This document shows, in pieces, positions 21,871 through 33,185 of a DNA stretch of 64,000 nucleotides (position 1 is the first letter of the stretch; each line of letters starts with the position of its first letter). Under the pieces are notes generated by a model. It made no database searches. It worked only from the letters and a program-made list of their open reading frames with translations, and was not told the origin of the DNA. Location of the stretch: contig OX463852.1 in NCBI GenBank assembly GCA_949825065.1, positions 17,944,189 through 18,008,188 on the forward strand. The letters run 5' to 3'. A program made the position numbers and the translations under genes. Origin of the DNA: Odontocerum albicorne. Taxonomy: Eukaryota > Arthropoda > Insecta > Trichoptera > Odontoceridae.

Positions 21871-22599
21871 CCTCAGAACAAAAACTATAAAAAAATCTTT
21901 ATTATCCATATAATAATCTTCTGATTTAAATAACTAAAAAAGAAAATAAGCGATTAACATAAAAGTAACCTTGTTTAAAATATATTGGATGTGTAGCGAT
22001 GGTCGTTATCAATGTAGCATGTGTCCTATTAGGACGTGCTGATGATGTTGATGTTGACATCGCTATATTCGTTTTAGTCGATTCTGCGTTTCTTCTCGTT
22101 CAGGGTCATCAGTGTAGCGAAGTGCTTATCATGATACGTCGTGATGATTTTGATTTGTATTTATTTAAATATAAATACTCAAGAATGCGGATGAAAGCGA
22201 AAGTGGATAGCGGGCAAATAATAACAAGTCTTGACAGTTGAATGAACAATAATAATCTATATTTATTTCTCGGCGCGTGGGTAATTTATACAAATGAGTG
22301 AACCAGTTCGCGATACATATTCTGTCTTACTCTAGCGCGTGCATTGGCGGGTAGATATTTATTTGTATTCGGAGACGGCTAGACAGGTCGCAAATACTAT
22401 AAAATAGTAAACATTGTTGTTGTTCCTGGCGTGTGACAATCTGTAAATACTTCATCGGTCATTGACCCTGTATGTTTACTATTTTAACAATAATTAATTT
22501 AATTTAATTATGTTTAACAATTCACTTATTTATTTTGACAATTATTTATTTATTTAGGTAGGTATCCTACAGATGCATTGACTTATCATGCCTTATTCC
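21871..22599. other. Unassigned sequence
   Basis: An 80-aa frame at 21999-22241 is rich in Val and Asp but has no recognisable domain. AT-rich elsewhere. Confidence 0.45.
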
Positions 22600-22960
22600 T
22601 TCTAAATGCATTAGAAAAGAATCGAAACAAGATGCAGCGCTTAGTATAAAGAAAGGAGTATTGAGATGGTTCGGCCACGCAGAAAAAATGAGTCATGATA
22701 GATTTACAAAAATAATCTATGGTATACAAGTAGTATAGAAGTTACGAGAAGTTTGGGAAGACCTACAAAAACGTGGTACGACCAAATGAATCAAATTCTG
22801 AAAGAGAGAAATGCGTTTATAATAGGAGAGTATACATGACGAGGTGTATGTACGTAATGAAAGTCGATAGCGAAAGATGTGTACCAGGATATAATGAAGT
22901 GCAGATCTGTTTTCTCTGGTTACCATAATAGTCGGATGGTTTTATGGTGAAATGAAAGGG
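22600..22960 (+). pseudogene. LINE family R 3' end
   Basis: 'gtattgagatggttcggccacgcagaaaa' encodes 'VLRWFGHAEKM', the family signature. Then come 'agaagtttgggaagacctac' (RSLGRPTKT-like) and the terminal 'gatctgttttctctggttacc'. It is 5' truncated, with several frameshifts. Confidence 0.75.
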
Positions 22961-23184
22961 ATGATGATTTGTTTCAATGAATAAGGACTAAAAGCTAATT
23001 CAGATAGGCTAATCTATTGATCACCATCACATCGAATCCCTGTTGGTGTACGCAGAGAGACCCTATTCGGGTACAAATCTCTACTCTTTGTTCTCTGAAA
23101 TGCATCTTGCAATTTAAATATGATTTTTGTATTAACTTAAGGTATGTTCATATTATCAGTTGGTCAAAAGATACATACAAACAT

Positions 23185-23530
23185 GCCAATACGCCATTTC
23201 CCTGCCGGGGTAGGCAAAGAGGATAGAGCGCCAGTCTTTCTTATCGCGACATATATATGTGTATCTTTTGTCTCACTTACATTCATACACCTTCTCATAT
23301 AACTCCCACGATTTTCTGAGATTTTAATAAATATAATTCACTCGAATCAATCATACTTTCCTTGATCTTCCTCTCACACGGCATCCACTGACATTTGTAT
23401 TGTATATTTGTTTTGTTAGTGTTTCTTCATTCAGTCGTTTCACGTGACCAAACCGTTTTAGAGTGATCTTCATCTTACCCAACACAGCCTTAAGTTCACG
23501 TGCATCCCTTATCACTTCTTTATGCATTTA
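23185..23530 (-). pseudogene. LINE family R 3' end, downstream part
   Basis: On the minus strand this holds the C-terminal 'RWFGHVKRLNEETLTKQIY' region (23400-23460, one or two frameshifts), the linker, and the terminal 'LSAYPGREMA'-like tail near 23190-23225. It is separated from its upstream half (23695-23960) by about 150 bp of unrelated sequence. Confidence 0.7.
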
Positions 23531-23694
23531 AAATAAATATAATCTGGTTATATCAATTTCAATTGACACAACTATTCTAAGATGGTATTGTAATCAGGTA
23601 GAAAAAATATATCTTGTGAAGCAATGGGTAAATTATCATGAGTCACAACACATTCCACATTTACATTAATGCCTAATAACTTTATTTTGTATTT
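23531..23694. other. Short insert inside a LINE remnant
   Basis: About 150 bp interrupts family R. The sequence 'catcccttatcacttctttatgcatt' on its left and 'atgcctaataactttattttgtatt' on its right both align with the same LINE stretch, so about 25 bp of LINE sequence appears duplicated around the insert. The inserted sequence is unidentified. Confidence 0.45.
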
Positions 23695-23965
23695 TGTCAT
23701 ATTATTCGGCACCTTTCGATATTTTTTCACGTCCACGTTTCACCCCCATACATCAAAGCTGGTACTAAAATAATGTTGTAGATTATCCTCTTCGAAGATT
23801 TTGATACTATTAAGTTCGAGTATATATATTTTAAGGTCCCGTTGACTATGTGTCCTATTGCTATACACCTATTAATATCCCTCGTAACTCTTTCATCATC
23901 TGAAAAAATACTACTCAAATAGCAGAATTCCTTAAATTGCTCTAAATCTGTTATTGCAGTAAAAG
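23695..23965 (-). pseudogene. LINE family R reverse transcriptase, upstream part
   Basis: The minus frame reads 'LEQFKEFCYLSSIFSDDERV', 'TRDINRCIAIGHIVNGTLK', then 'VPALMYGGETWT', the conserved block between RT palm and C-terminus in family R. The frame continues upstream to 24203 into a segment without RT similarity that I cannot name. Confidence 0.75.
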
Positions 23966-24414
23966 GATTATTTATATAATTTAAATGGGCATCTAAATCA
24001 CTCGCACTGAACCTGCGGACAAAAACTATGTTTGAATCTAATCTCGGGAATGATTTAACAGTTAAGTCCAGACAAGCAAGTCGAGTGAAGAGTCTATTGT
24101 GTGGCGTGGTGACGATGAAAGGGCGCATTCCATCTGCTGTGGTGCTCGAACCCGCTTCTAGCGAGTTGAAATCCAATGAGGCCGGTTCGACAGGTCTTGA
24201 CAACTGGTTAAAATATTATTAAACTTATCGTTTATTTATTTATCAAAAGTTTCATTTACAAAGACCTTGGCTTCAACTCGGTTGAGTCTACATATCTAAC
24301 GTCGTGGTAGACAACGAACGAGAAAAGAATGTTTCGATCAAGTTAATTAAATTTTGAAGGTAGGAAAGGTAAGGAGCAAAAGAAACAGAGGGAGCTGTCT
24401 AAATATATATATGG
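23966..24414. other. Unassigned sequence
   Basis: Open on both strands over 24028-24203 but with no domain I recognise. After that AT-rich with a TTTATTTATTTAT run at about 24230-24243. Confidence 0.4.
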
Positions 24415-24500
24415 ATGGGGAGAAGGTCAAGGAAGTATGTCGTAATAAAAGAGTTTCACGCCCTTTCCTCTTTGCCTACCTCAACAGATAAATTGTGTGT
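24415..24500 (+). pseudogene. LINE family R terminal tail
   Basis: 'ggaagtatgtcgtaataaaa' followed by 'tttcctctttgcctacctca' and a 'gtatgcttgtg' end is the last 80 bp of family R. A second, less complete copy begins about 60 bp downstream. Confidence 0.6.
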
Positions 24501-24559
24501 AATGTATGCTTGTGTAATTGAATCCATAAATATCTATTAACTATAAAATCTGGTATTAC

Positions 24560-24870
24560 ATTATTTTTTAAATTAAGGAATAATCGGATATACGAGTAAA
24601 ATAGCTGTTTGTTACAGGCGGATGTTATAAGTAGAATTAAGAAAGACATCTTGAGATAGACGATCACGTTGTGAGAATTAGGAAACAAATATATATGTCT
24701 GAAATGAATGAAGAGCGAGGAAGAGGCAGACCGAAGAAATAGTAGAAGCATATAGATAGAAAGCTTAGAATTTTGAGAAACAGAAGAGCGTATATGAGAT
24801 GTATGCATAAGTATGAGGCGAGAGCTCTGTAGGATAGAAAGGCGTGGAGATTAGATCGATCTATCTATCC
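24560..24870 (+). pseudogene. LINE family R 3' fragment
   Basis: Matches the copy at 3240-3480 ('aatcggatatacgagtaaaa' versus 'gatcggataaaggataac'; then 'gttataagtagaattaagaa'). The coding frame is lost. It ends with 'tgagatgtatgcataagtatg'. Confidence 0.6.
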
Positions 24871-25321
24871 CAAATGGAACATTGTGTGATGCCACGTATG
24901 TATGAGATTATCCATTATTTTCGTTACATGTGTTTTTATATTCAATTCCGAGGTATAAAAAAGAGAGATGATTTCGATACATTTCGCGGAGACCCGATTG
25001 ACTTTTGGGATGGGCATTGAAGGAAGAAAGATAAAATAATGTTTGAAGAAAAGATGAATGAATGATGTATGGGATAAACCAATCTACAACTGAGGTGTGG
25101 AAATGAAGGTCATTTGAGGGCGCTTATTCTTTTTCTGTTTATATAAACACTTGTATGTGGCACCGGACTAACTGAAAAAATATGCTAAAAAGAAGCAGTG
25201 GCTGTTGAATACGGCCTACTATATATAGTAACTGTTGAATGAACGTGCCCGACATAAATATGTACTAGCACCAATGATCTGGTGGATTCATTCAATCACA
25301 TGGTACCCCTCAAAGTATCTG
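24871..25321. other. AT-rich sequence, nothing recognised
   Basis: No motif, repeat or convincing frame. Confidence 0.5.
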
Positions 25322-25572
25322 AATTAACGATGTGAACATGTTAAAGAGCGTGGAACTAGGAGACGATATAGACTTTGGCCCTGGTAATCGAGTTTTCGGG
25401 TTAATAACCGATAGAATCAGTAAGTAACTCAGAATTCGCCATCGTACCGCATTTAGACAGGCAACATTTGAGTATTATTATCAGGCGCGAACTCGTTAGT
25501 CAAAATGGAATGACTTTTTTTAATATCGCGAATTGAACCCGAAACCCTTGGGTGGAAGACCAGCGTTTTACA
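25322..25572 (-). mobile_element. SINE-B, near full length
   Basis: The minus strand runs from a tRNA head (box B-like 'gggttcaattc' complement near 25528-25540) through the linker 'ctgataataatactcaaatg' and the body 'taatcgag..gggttaata' to 'cacgctctttaacatgttca'. The head abuts the head of the SINE-A copy that follows, so the two SINEs diverge. Confidence 0.7.
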
Positions 25573-25790
25573 TTTGATAACCTCCGTGGCCTAGTTGGTA
25601 AGATGCCAGTCTTCCGACCCGGAGGTTGCGGGTTCGATTCACACTGGAGCCAAGATTAAAAAAAAATGTTTTCAGTCTAGTTTCACTTAACGCCTCATAA
25701 ACATCTATTAGTTGGTTAGAAGAGATTGCCATATGGTAATTATTCCATAAGGTTGTATTGTATACAAAGAAATTGCTATACATTATTCGA
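25573..25790 (+). mobile_element. SINE-A, best plus-strand copy
   Basis: The tRNA head has box A 'TGGCCTAGTTGGTAAGATGC' (from about 25587) and box B 'GGTTGCGGGTTCGATTC' (from about 25623), both close to the pol III consensus. Then come an A-rich linker, 'ttttcagtctagtttcactt' and the tail 'agaagagattgccatatggt' with 'aggttgtattgtatacaa'. The tail resembles the 3' end of arthropod RTE-type LINEs, which presumably supplied the reverse transcriptase (inference). Confidence 0.85.
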
Positions 25791-25890
25791 TCGGGCGCTA
25801 CTATAGCTGCCAGACTATAACTGGTTTAATAATAGTGGGTTCGAGTCCCGAGAGAGTCTCTCTTAACGGTGCTATATAAAATTGCCATTC
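25785..25890 (+). repeat. Family C repeat
   Basis: 'gggcgctactatagctgcca' is followed by 'aataatagtgggttcgagtc' and the 'ctctcttaacggtgctatat' end. This gives the family C order: a 5' block with 'gctgccag', a box B-like 'GGTTCGAGTCC', then a short 3' block. Confidence 0.6.
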
Positions 25891-26173
25891 GAATTTTAAT
25901 TCATTCACCATCTAATCTAGACCATTTTTCCCCAAAGCGGGAGCTACCACCCCCCTGTGGTCGTTGGAGGGAACCGGGGGCCGTTGCAAGCCCTAATGGC
26001 AGAAGAGGGGCGTTGAGGAGCAAGTGGCAATAAGATGATTTAGTGTGGTCACAAGTCTTTTGAATAGGAAGAAGAATAGACTTCAAGAAAAAGATTTAGG
26101 GAAGCTGCTGACATATACATTATAGCCTAATATAGACAAATTGGTAGAACAAAACCAGGATCATCCTTCTCAA
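25891..26173. other. Unassigned; GC-rich 25920-26010
   Basis: A short GC-rich run ('ctaccacccccctgtggtcg', 'gggaaccgggggccg') with no recognisable function precedes the MITE. Confidence 0.4.
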
Positions 26174-26418
26174 CACGTTCACTGCGTCGAACACGGCTCC
26201 TGTGTCCATACAAAATAGCCTTGAATGTTGAGTGCACTCATAAACGTCTCCCGATAAGGATTCGTCGCCGGTTTCATGTGTTTTGAAGACACGAAGGAAT
26301 ACACTTATATATGATGTTTCAATAGAAAGTAGAATTTGATTTTTAACAAAGTTATGGGTTTTAAAAAATTCGCGAATTTTCAGCATCTCTGTATGACATT
26401 TTATACGCAGTGAACGTG
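26174..26418. mobile_element. piggyBac-like MITE
   Basis: Perfect 14-bp inverted ends CACGTTCACTGCGT (26174-26187 and complement 26405-26418) lie next to TTAA on the right (26419-26422) and TCAA, a one-base variant, on the left (26170-26173). TTAA target sites and short inverted ends are the hallmark of piggyBac elements. At 245 bp with no coding frame it is a non-autonomous derivative. Confidence 0.75.
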
Positions 26419-26422
26419 TTAA

Positions 26423-27404
26423 GTGATTATTTTTAATTTTACTGATTTGATTGATTTTAATCACTAATAATAGTGAGCAATATAGTGTATTCCAAGTTGT
26501 TTTATTTCTAAACTAACTTTTTGAAATTAAAAATATCATACACTGCTACATACTCGTAAATATTTTGGTGAAATAAGAGACACAGCGGCACTTACAAATT
26601 TATTATTAGTTGAGATAGAAATTAAGTTTTCCCGAAAGGGGCACTGAAAAAAAAATCTTTGTAAAGGGGGCCAAAAAAGTTTCGTTAATTCTGATCTAGG
26701 ACTTTTTAGATGGTGGATTGTGAATTTGTAATTGGATACAAAAAAAACTGATTTGACACTAGATGATATTCCTAAGCATTGGTTAGTTAGTTGGCAACGT
26801 TCGGACAAGGAAAGGCATCTGAAGTGGAAGAATGCTGCATGTTGCTCTCTGATCAAAACTTGTTCTACAGCTCTGAAAAGTCATGGCGTCGTAACAAATG
26901 TTACAATAAGGCTCTTTCTCGGATATCAAGGTTAATTGATGTTGTCACGAGCGACTTTTATATTTCGGGTACGTTCACAGTCCGTTGTCAGTGCTCTATC
27001 TATTATTCAGTCAGATATAAAAAGATTTAGAAAAACACAAGTCACGCCTTTTTGTATCGGGCTTTACTTTTTTTAAAGTTGTTATAATATGGTATAGGTA
27101 CTGGAGTTATTTTCTACTTTTTTAAGTTTTTTTCTGAGCAGAATTACCGATGAAGGCGGAAAACAGAGGCGAATGGAAAAATCTATAATAAATAGATAAT
27201 ACGTGTACTCGTATTTATACTAATATATTATTGTATGAAAATATATAGTTGTTACATTTATTCGTCCCGTTTTCAGCGGTTTTTAAAAATATTTGTTTAT
27301 AAATTCAGAAATAAATTTAATCAATTATATGTAGTATGTGCCATTTTCTGGTAGTTGAAAGATTTCTCTCTTGTAACATAGAACTTCTGTTAGTGAAAAC
27401 TGAT
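26423..27404. other. Unassigned sequence
   Basis: Short frames on both strands at 26536-27030 have no domain. TACTCGTA occurs at 26551-26558 and 27206-27213. AT-rich. Confidence 0.5.
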
Positions 27405-27640
27405 TCAAGTGGTTTTAGCAGGAGTTCTTGGTAAATTTACACTTTTAAGAAAGTTTATACAGAAGCCTAAGTAAACAGTGTCAGTAACCATTTCTTGACC
27501 ATGATTCACATTATTTGTTGGCAGTTTGTCCCTGTGGTTTATTATCGTCAAGTTGGTTTTTGACGTTTTGATTTCCAAGCCCAGGAGCTTGCTCTTGTGT
27601 TCCACCTTTCGAAGGAGCGTGGTAATTTTTCTAAAATGAT
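27405..27640 (-). pseudogene. LINE reverse transcriptase fragment
   Basis: The minus frame contains 'LLRKVEHKSKLLGLEIKTSK', then 'TNLTIINHRD' and 'DTVYLGFCIN'. This matches the block after the RT active site, whose general form is 'GLxINxxKTKxM...VxxYVYLGxxIN'. The catalytic box and C-terminus are absent. The family is different from R. Confidence 0.7.
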
Positions 27641-29616
27641 AAAAAATACGAAAAAAGCAAGTTGCCTTGTTTCTATTGCACTCAAATATTTCTGATAACA
27701 TTGCTGGTATCAGTGGTATAGTTAATACAAGATTTGTAATGCACTGCGGATATTCCAGTTTTGATCTCACATTCAGACCGTAATATTTCGTCAACTTCTT
27801 CAACTTTCTTCTTTCAGATCAATAAAGGCTAACCACAGAAAAGATAATCAAATAAATATACAAAAATAAAAACGCAATATACATTAGATTCGTATAATTG
27901 AGTTGTCCGGAACGTAATATCGCATTTTTAGGTCAAATTCAAAGCATTTTTTATACATATTTAGACGTAACTTTATTTTGGAAGGTGGTTCTCGATATAT
28001 TCAATACTTCAGCAATCTCTTGTGTCGTAGAACGCTCGTCATTTTTTTTATCAAAGTCTCGATTTTGTAATCATCAGTATTTATCGGCGTTGCAAAACGG
28101 ACACCATCATCGAGTGACGTATCACCATTATGTATGATTTAATCCACATTTGATACACACGATTGTTCACTACATCATCACCATACATTGTATATATTTT
28201 TTTGGTTTGAATAAACAGTTTATTTTGTTCATTGTCAAAATGACGTAAAACATTGTTCGATTTATTTGGGCAAACAAAGATCGAAAAAATTACGCAATTA
28301 TTAAATTTCATAATAATATACGTTTGGAATGAAAGAACCAACGGAAATTTTAACCTAACAACATCTATCCAAGAAATACGAGATTATTTTCTGGACAACC
28401 TAATAACGTGAAACTTCTAGCCTGATGGAATAGCTGATTGGAGAGAGACTTTCATGTATGGAACGCATAATGCAGGTTTTCGGACAAGCAACCTTAAAAT
28501 CTGAAAAAGTAGCTGGTGGTTAAGTAGTTAGGGTTGCATAGGTAAATGATAACCACTTCGAGTGATCTCATCCAAGTTTTTCAATCGAGTCCTTACAGAA
28601 CGCTTTTAGGATAGCCACTATCATCATACTCATGAGGTGTGGACGAAAACGAGAGAAAAATATAAATAACATAGAAACAGAACTCCATTAATTTCTTACA
28701 GATTAGTCTTTTATGTCTGTAAAAACTAAAATGGAATTATTGTAAATAGAATTTAGAAGCTTAATATAACATCATTTTATCGCTGTGACTGAGTCATGCA
28801 TCAGAATCTCGTTAAGTTGAGGCTTAAGTGAAGTTATGACCTGGACGTGGCATCCTGCAGCCTCCCCAATCCTGCTCAGCCGGCAGACAATTTGAGGGCA
28901 GTGCTAGACACTGCCAGCTGACGGTGGGTTATTAATGTGGTCTCCGTGACGCGCCTTGAGAGCGTGACATTATTTCACTCTGTACTGGCTACTGATGACG
29001 ATAATTTCCAAACTATCACTAGGGATGAATGTTTATTAGAGTTATAAACAGAACTAAAAAAAAATAATATTGAGATAGTTTGAGTATTGAAATACTTATA
29101 CGTTAGATTTGGAGAAGCAATGGAGGACGACTAAGAAAATAACGAGACTCCCAAAAGCATTCCATTTGTTTTATTTGATAGAACAATTACAGGAAACGAA
29201 TCAATAAATAGACACAAAATTGATTATTTTTAAACAACACAAACGATTTAAATCCTAACCACCAGTGTTATTTTCATGCAAAGTTTAGTCATGTAAACAA
29301 GTCAATGAAAATACTTTACGTAGGTGGAGAGAAAAAAAAACACTTAATCTTCCGTCAATTCAGTCACCAACCTACTAAACCCTGACAGCATTGAATCAAA
29401 TACTCGTACGTTCACATCCGAGTTACTACCATACGAGCATTACACTCTGGGCAGATTCTGACTATTGGGTTTTAGAAGCCTGTGTTGTTCCTAAATGGAG
29501 TTATATAGAACAAAGCAGGTCGTCTAAGAGACTGAGAGGGAACATTTAAATCGATTTGTTCTACAGACGCAGGTGACATATAAATAAATAAATAAATATA
29601 GGTTTATTACTAGCAA
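27641..29616. other. Unassigned 2 kb
   Basis: No convincing frame or repeat. A less AT-rich patch at 28830-28990 ('tcctgctcagccggcagaca') has no recognisable identity. TACTCGTA is at 29401-29408; an (AAAT)n run is at 29580-29598. Confidence 0.45.
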
Positions 29617-30085
29617 CATGTGATCCGAAAATGCCAGTAAAGTTAAAAGGAAAAGTATACCAAACGATTGTCAGACCCGCACTCCTGTATGGCTCCGAAT
29701 GCTGGATGATGTATAACTCTTACTCTAGGCAACTAGAAACTGCTGAAATGCGCATGGATGATCATCTGGTGTGTCCCTAAGAGACAAAATAAAAAGCTCA
29801 CGCATTCGTGGAAGCCTAGGTGTTACAGACATCAACAGTAAGATGGAGGAGAGGCAATTGAGATGGTATGGGCACGTTGGACGCAGAGCACCCGATCACA
29901 TTGTGAACCAGGCAATCTCCATGGACTTTCCTCGACTAACAACCAGAAGAAGACCAAAGAATTCATGGGTGGTGCAAAAAGATAACCTGATGCAGAGGCA
30001 CGGCCTGGGGGACGTAGTCCGGGACAGAAAAGCATTCAACCTGAGGACGAGGAGAGCTGACCCCAACAGTCTTCGCAGACAGTGA
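29617..30085 (+). pseudogene. RTE-like LINE reverse transcriptase, C-terminal part
   Basis: The frame from 29630 reads 'KMPVKLKGKVYQTIVRPALL', then 'YGSECWMM', then after a frameshift near 29765 'GVSLRDKIKSSRIRGSLGVT' and 'ERQLRWYGHVGRRAPDH', ending at 30083. This order is typical of the LINE group with 'KLKGKVYxTvVRPAlxYGSECW...RLRWYGHVxRR'. The RT palm is missing. It differs from family R by its 'RWYGHV' version of the motif and is less decayed. Confidence 0.8.
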
Positions 30086-31129
30086 GTTGGGATGGAGCCA
30101 GGGAGAAGAAGTAGCAACATGTAATACACACACTCTGAAATGGCATATACGAGTATGTATATTTCAGGACAATGGGGGAAAAATACATTTAAGAAATAAG
30201 TTATCAAAAGCTTTGGGCTCATCTGATAACACCCCTCAGTCGAGATACACCCCCACTAATAGAGGACGAGTCCGACCGCGAGGACATTAGATGTTTTTCA
30301 TCCCACATCCTTGTACATATAAATAAAACAAGAAAAGTAAATGACAATAAATAAGCAATAAATACAATCAATTCAATTAATATAATAAGGTTCACCGATA
30401 AAAACATTTGCATGCAAATATAATATACGAGTATATAACCCGTAATGAGATCGTGGCATTAACTTCGAACCATAAACAATCTGCTGATCAGTGTAAAACT
30501 AAAAGAAGCTCTGCCTGATAGAAATAAGATCTCTGGGTGTTCAATGAAAGCTCTGAATCGAGAGCAAAGGGAAAATAGATATTGCAATTGAAAGTTCTGT
30601 CTGGCCCTTGGTTTAGTTATACATTCCTAGACAAGCATTCAATATCTACGGGTTCATATAAGACATTCTTATAAAAATGAAAATTTAACAAATTTCAAAA
30701 TTTTGAATTATAACATCTACGAATGTGGCCTTAGCGACGAAACGTTGGATTCGACTTTTTATGAAAACCTACAATACTAATGACATATAACCCTATGCCA
30801 GTCAATACGAGAATGCACATTACAAAATTGTATACCTCTGTTACCTTAAGTTTATATTTTCTAATGAAATAAGGATAAAAAATAGTATTCTCATTTGATA
30901 AACGTGGCGTTAATTCTAACTTTGATAGCGAGAGCTTTCTGTGATAGCGCTTCTAGAACATATCTCGTAACCAACTTTTTGCTCAATGGTTGGGAACACC
31001 CAAATTCGGAACGAAAAACACTTAAACATGAAATGGGGAAAACTTTTGCGAAATTTTGAGTTGACAATATTTGATAGACATTAAATTTGTCTTTATTTTT
31101 CTTCAATTCATTTTTAGTCTCTTGAATAT
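30086..31129. other. AT-rich sequence, nothing recognised
   Basis: TACGAGTA occurs at 30148-30155 and 30426-30433. No domain or repeat is recognised; the 'gcgacgaaacgttggattcg' string near 30734 is reminiscent of retroelement ends but is not decisive. Confidence 0.5.
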
Positions 31130-31245
31130 TAGTGATAATTGTATTATTTATAGTTAAGACATTAACATTGTGGAGGTTTAAAGACATTGTAATTTGTTTT
31201 ATCAAACACTGCGTGAAGTGGAAAAAACTTTGATAAAACAAATTA
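31130..31245 (+). repeat. Dispersed repeat D, inverted relative to 3785-3950
   Basis: It shares 'tttatagttaagacattaac', 'tgtggaggtttaaag' and 'tcaaacactg' with the copy at 3785-3950 in reverse orientation. Its last part, 'aaaactttgataaaacaaat', forms a short inverted repeat with 'atttgttttatcaaa' at 31193-31207. Confidence 0.45.
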
Positions 31246-31724
31246 CAAGTGATTATTGTCTGGCGTGAAAGAAACGATTATATAAAAACGATTTTTTAAA
31301 ATTCCAATTAATGAGTCATAAAAAATATTAGCTTAGTAATTAATTGACTGAATGCACAGATGTGTCTGCCCGAAGACAGGAAATGAAAAGTGCAATATTT
31401 AAATATATTAAAATACTAGCTGTACCCGGCCACGCGTTGCTGTGGCTCAGTCTGGTTAAATGGAAAATAAAGAAAAGAGAAAGCACACGTTTCTAATATG
31501 TTTAATTTCACAATGCTTGTGGGTATACAATATTTTTTATGTCTTTCAGCCACTCTCAGTCTGTCGCGTTTATTGCCGTGCTCGCAAATGATCGCATCAC
31601 TCCAAGAGGTCAATTCACGATATGATTTGAATTCAAATGAAAGATCGATTGCACTGAAAAAGAAGAAAGAAAGTTATAACAAAAACATATAAAATTGCGA
31701 AACATTAAAAAAGGAACTGAATAA

Positions 31725-32860
31725 TATTGTTAAGTTCGTAAACGTCTTTGTTCTTGGCGGCAACAATAGCTCGTTCACTCAGCCAATCGTGATTCTTATA
31801 ATTGATTTGAATATTGGTAAATACTTTTTCAACCAATTCTTCTTTTGATGTCACAATCACTGATACAGCAGTATTTTCGCAAACGCGTCATTTTGACATA
31901 ACGTGAAGAAAGCATTTAACGTTGTAGCCGGTGGATTCAGGGCTATTTGTTGCACATTTGCAGCTCTGAAATAAACGCGTTGTCCATTTTCTAGATGTAC
32001 TGCTAAGTGAACAACAGCTGGACTTCGTTCATGTATGGGAAATGAAAGATTTCGCCATACAGCTTCATTGCTGCTTATGTATCTTCCAGCCTGATACTGT
32101 GCGATTTCATCGATATGTATGACCGCATTCCCATCCCGCATTCTGGTTGCACGCCAAAAACTACCATGTAGCTGCCTTTATTCACGTATTGTACTTACAA
32201 ATGTATTTGATCGATTTAACGGGGTTACAGTATTCCACGTTTATGTGCGCTTTGTATGTTTTTGATAGCAAAAGCGAATATGCAATAACCCAATGGTTGT
32301 CTACTTTGATGTCACCATTTCACATTTGTATGGTTGCTAATTTCCCGCCATCTTCTGTTGATCTTCTTCTTTATAAAGGAAATCCATCGTTTCCTGTAAC
32401 CGTGTTGGATACTAATGCTCGAGGATATCGCTTAGATCATTTTCCGTCTATCATGCATGGTGAATTTGGATTCAGTGTACCGCAAGGTCCATGTATCATA
32501 TATTTCGTCACAACTTCATGCAAATCCTTATCGACGTCGGCATCGGGTATTTCAGCGCACATTACATTGTCGATTTCGTTTCAAGTGATTTTGTCATAGA
32601 GCCAGATTAGTACTATATGTGCATGTGGCCATCCTCTCTTTTGCTATTCCACTGAGTATATCCAGCAGCGCACAGACCGAAACACTTCATGTTTTACCAT
32701 GAGCTGTTGTATATCGTCCCAAGCTGAATTGCATGTGAATGTAGTGAATAGGTCTGGACACCCGTAATGACGAACATACGCAATTGCATATTGAGCATAC
32801 TCATGCATATGACGTCGACTGCCTGTATATGAAGATGGCCAAATCGTTAGTCTTCAAACG
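31725..32860 (-). pseudogene. Helitron Rep-helicase gene, degenerate
   Basis: Minus-strand pieces run in correct order. From about 32790: 'YGCPDLFTTFTCNSAWDDIQ', the Rep N-terminal region. About 32640: 'RGWPHAHIVLIW', which keeps both His of the HUH nickase motif. At 32141-31857: 'HIDEIAQYQAGRYISSNEAV' to 'LCQNDAFAKILLY', the region between Rep and helicase. At 31850-31730: 'SKEELVEKVFTNIQINYKNH' and 'DWLSERAIVAAKNKDVYELN' from the helicase C-terminal half. The Walker-motif part between the last two blocks is missing. Many stops and frameshifts occur over 32150-32760. The gene is dead. Confidence 0.88.
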
Positions 32861-33059
32861 TTAGTTGTATTACCGTCATTTACAACTGTATCTCGCAAAT
32901 GAACGTATTCTTCAGAGCGAAGCTTGGTCTGATTCAAACGAATGAATATAAAACTAATTAAAAAATCTCCATTTCTATATACGATTTGATATATTTTGAA
33001 ATATAAACGTATAGATAAAATTAAATTCTATATAAAAAAGATACTTTTGATATTCCTAA

Positions 33060-33185
33060 TGACCTATTTCAGCCACTATCAGCCTGTCGCGTACATTCTG
33101 TTGAGAACGAACCAGTTCTGAATCTGCAGAACGCGATCGCCGTGCTCGCAACCGTGCATCCTCAAGTCTGGCTACACGTCGTTCT
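33060..33185 (-). pseudogene. Helitron N-terminal Arg-rich segment
   Basis: Minus translation reads 'RRVARLEDARLRARRSRSAD', then 'SELVRSQQNVRDRLIVAE', like the charged N-terminal leader of insect Helitron proteins. It lies upstream of the Rep block and belongs to the same broken gene. Confidence 0.6.

Noticed and set aside
25573..25645. Genuine tRNA gene
   Set aside because: Box A and box B are good, but the sequence continues into the SINE-A body, no full cloverleaf is formed, and the same head recurs many times.
32147..32599. 150-aa plus-strand frame as a gene
   Set aside because: It lies opposite the degenerate Helitron Rep coding region on the minus strand, and its openness follows from that composition.
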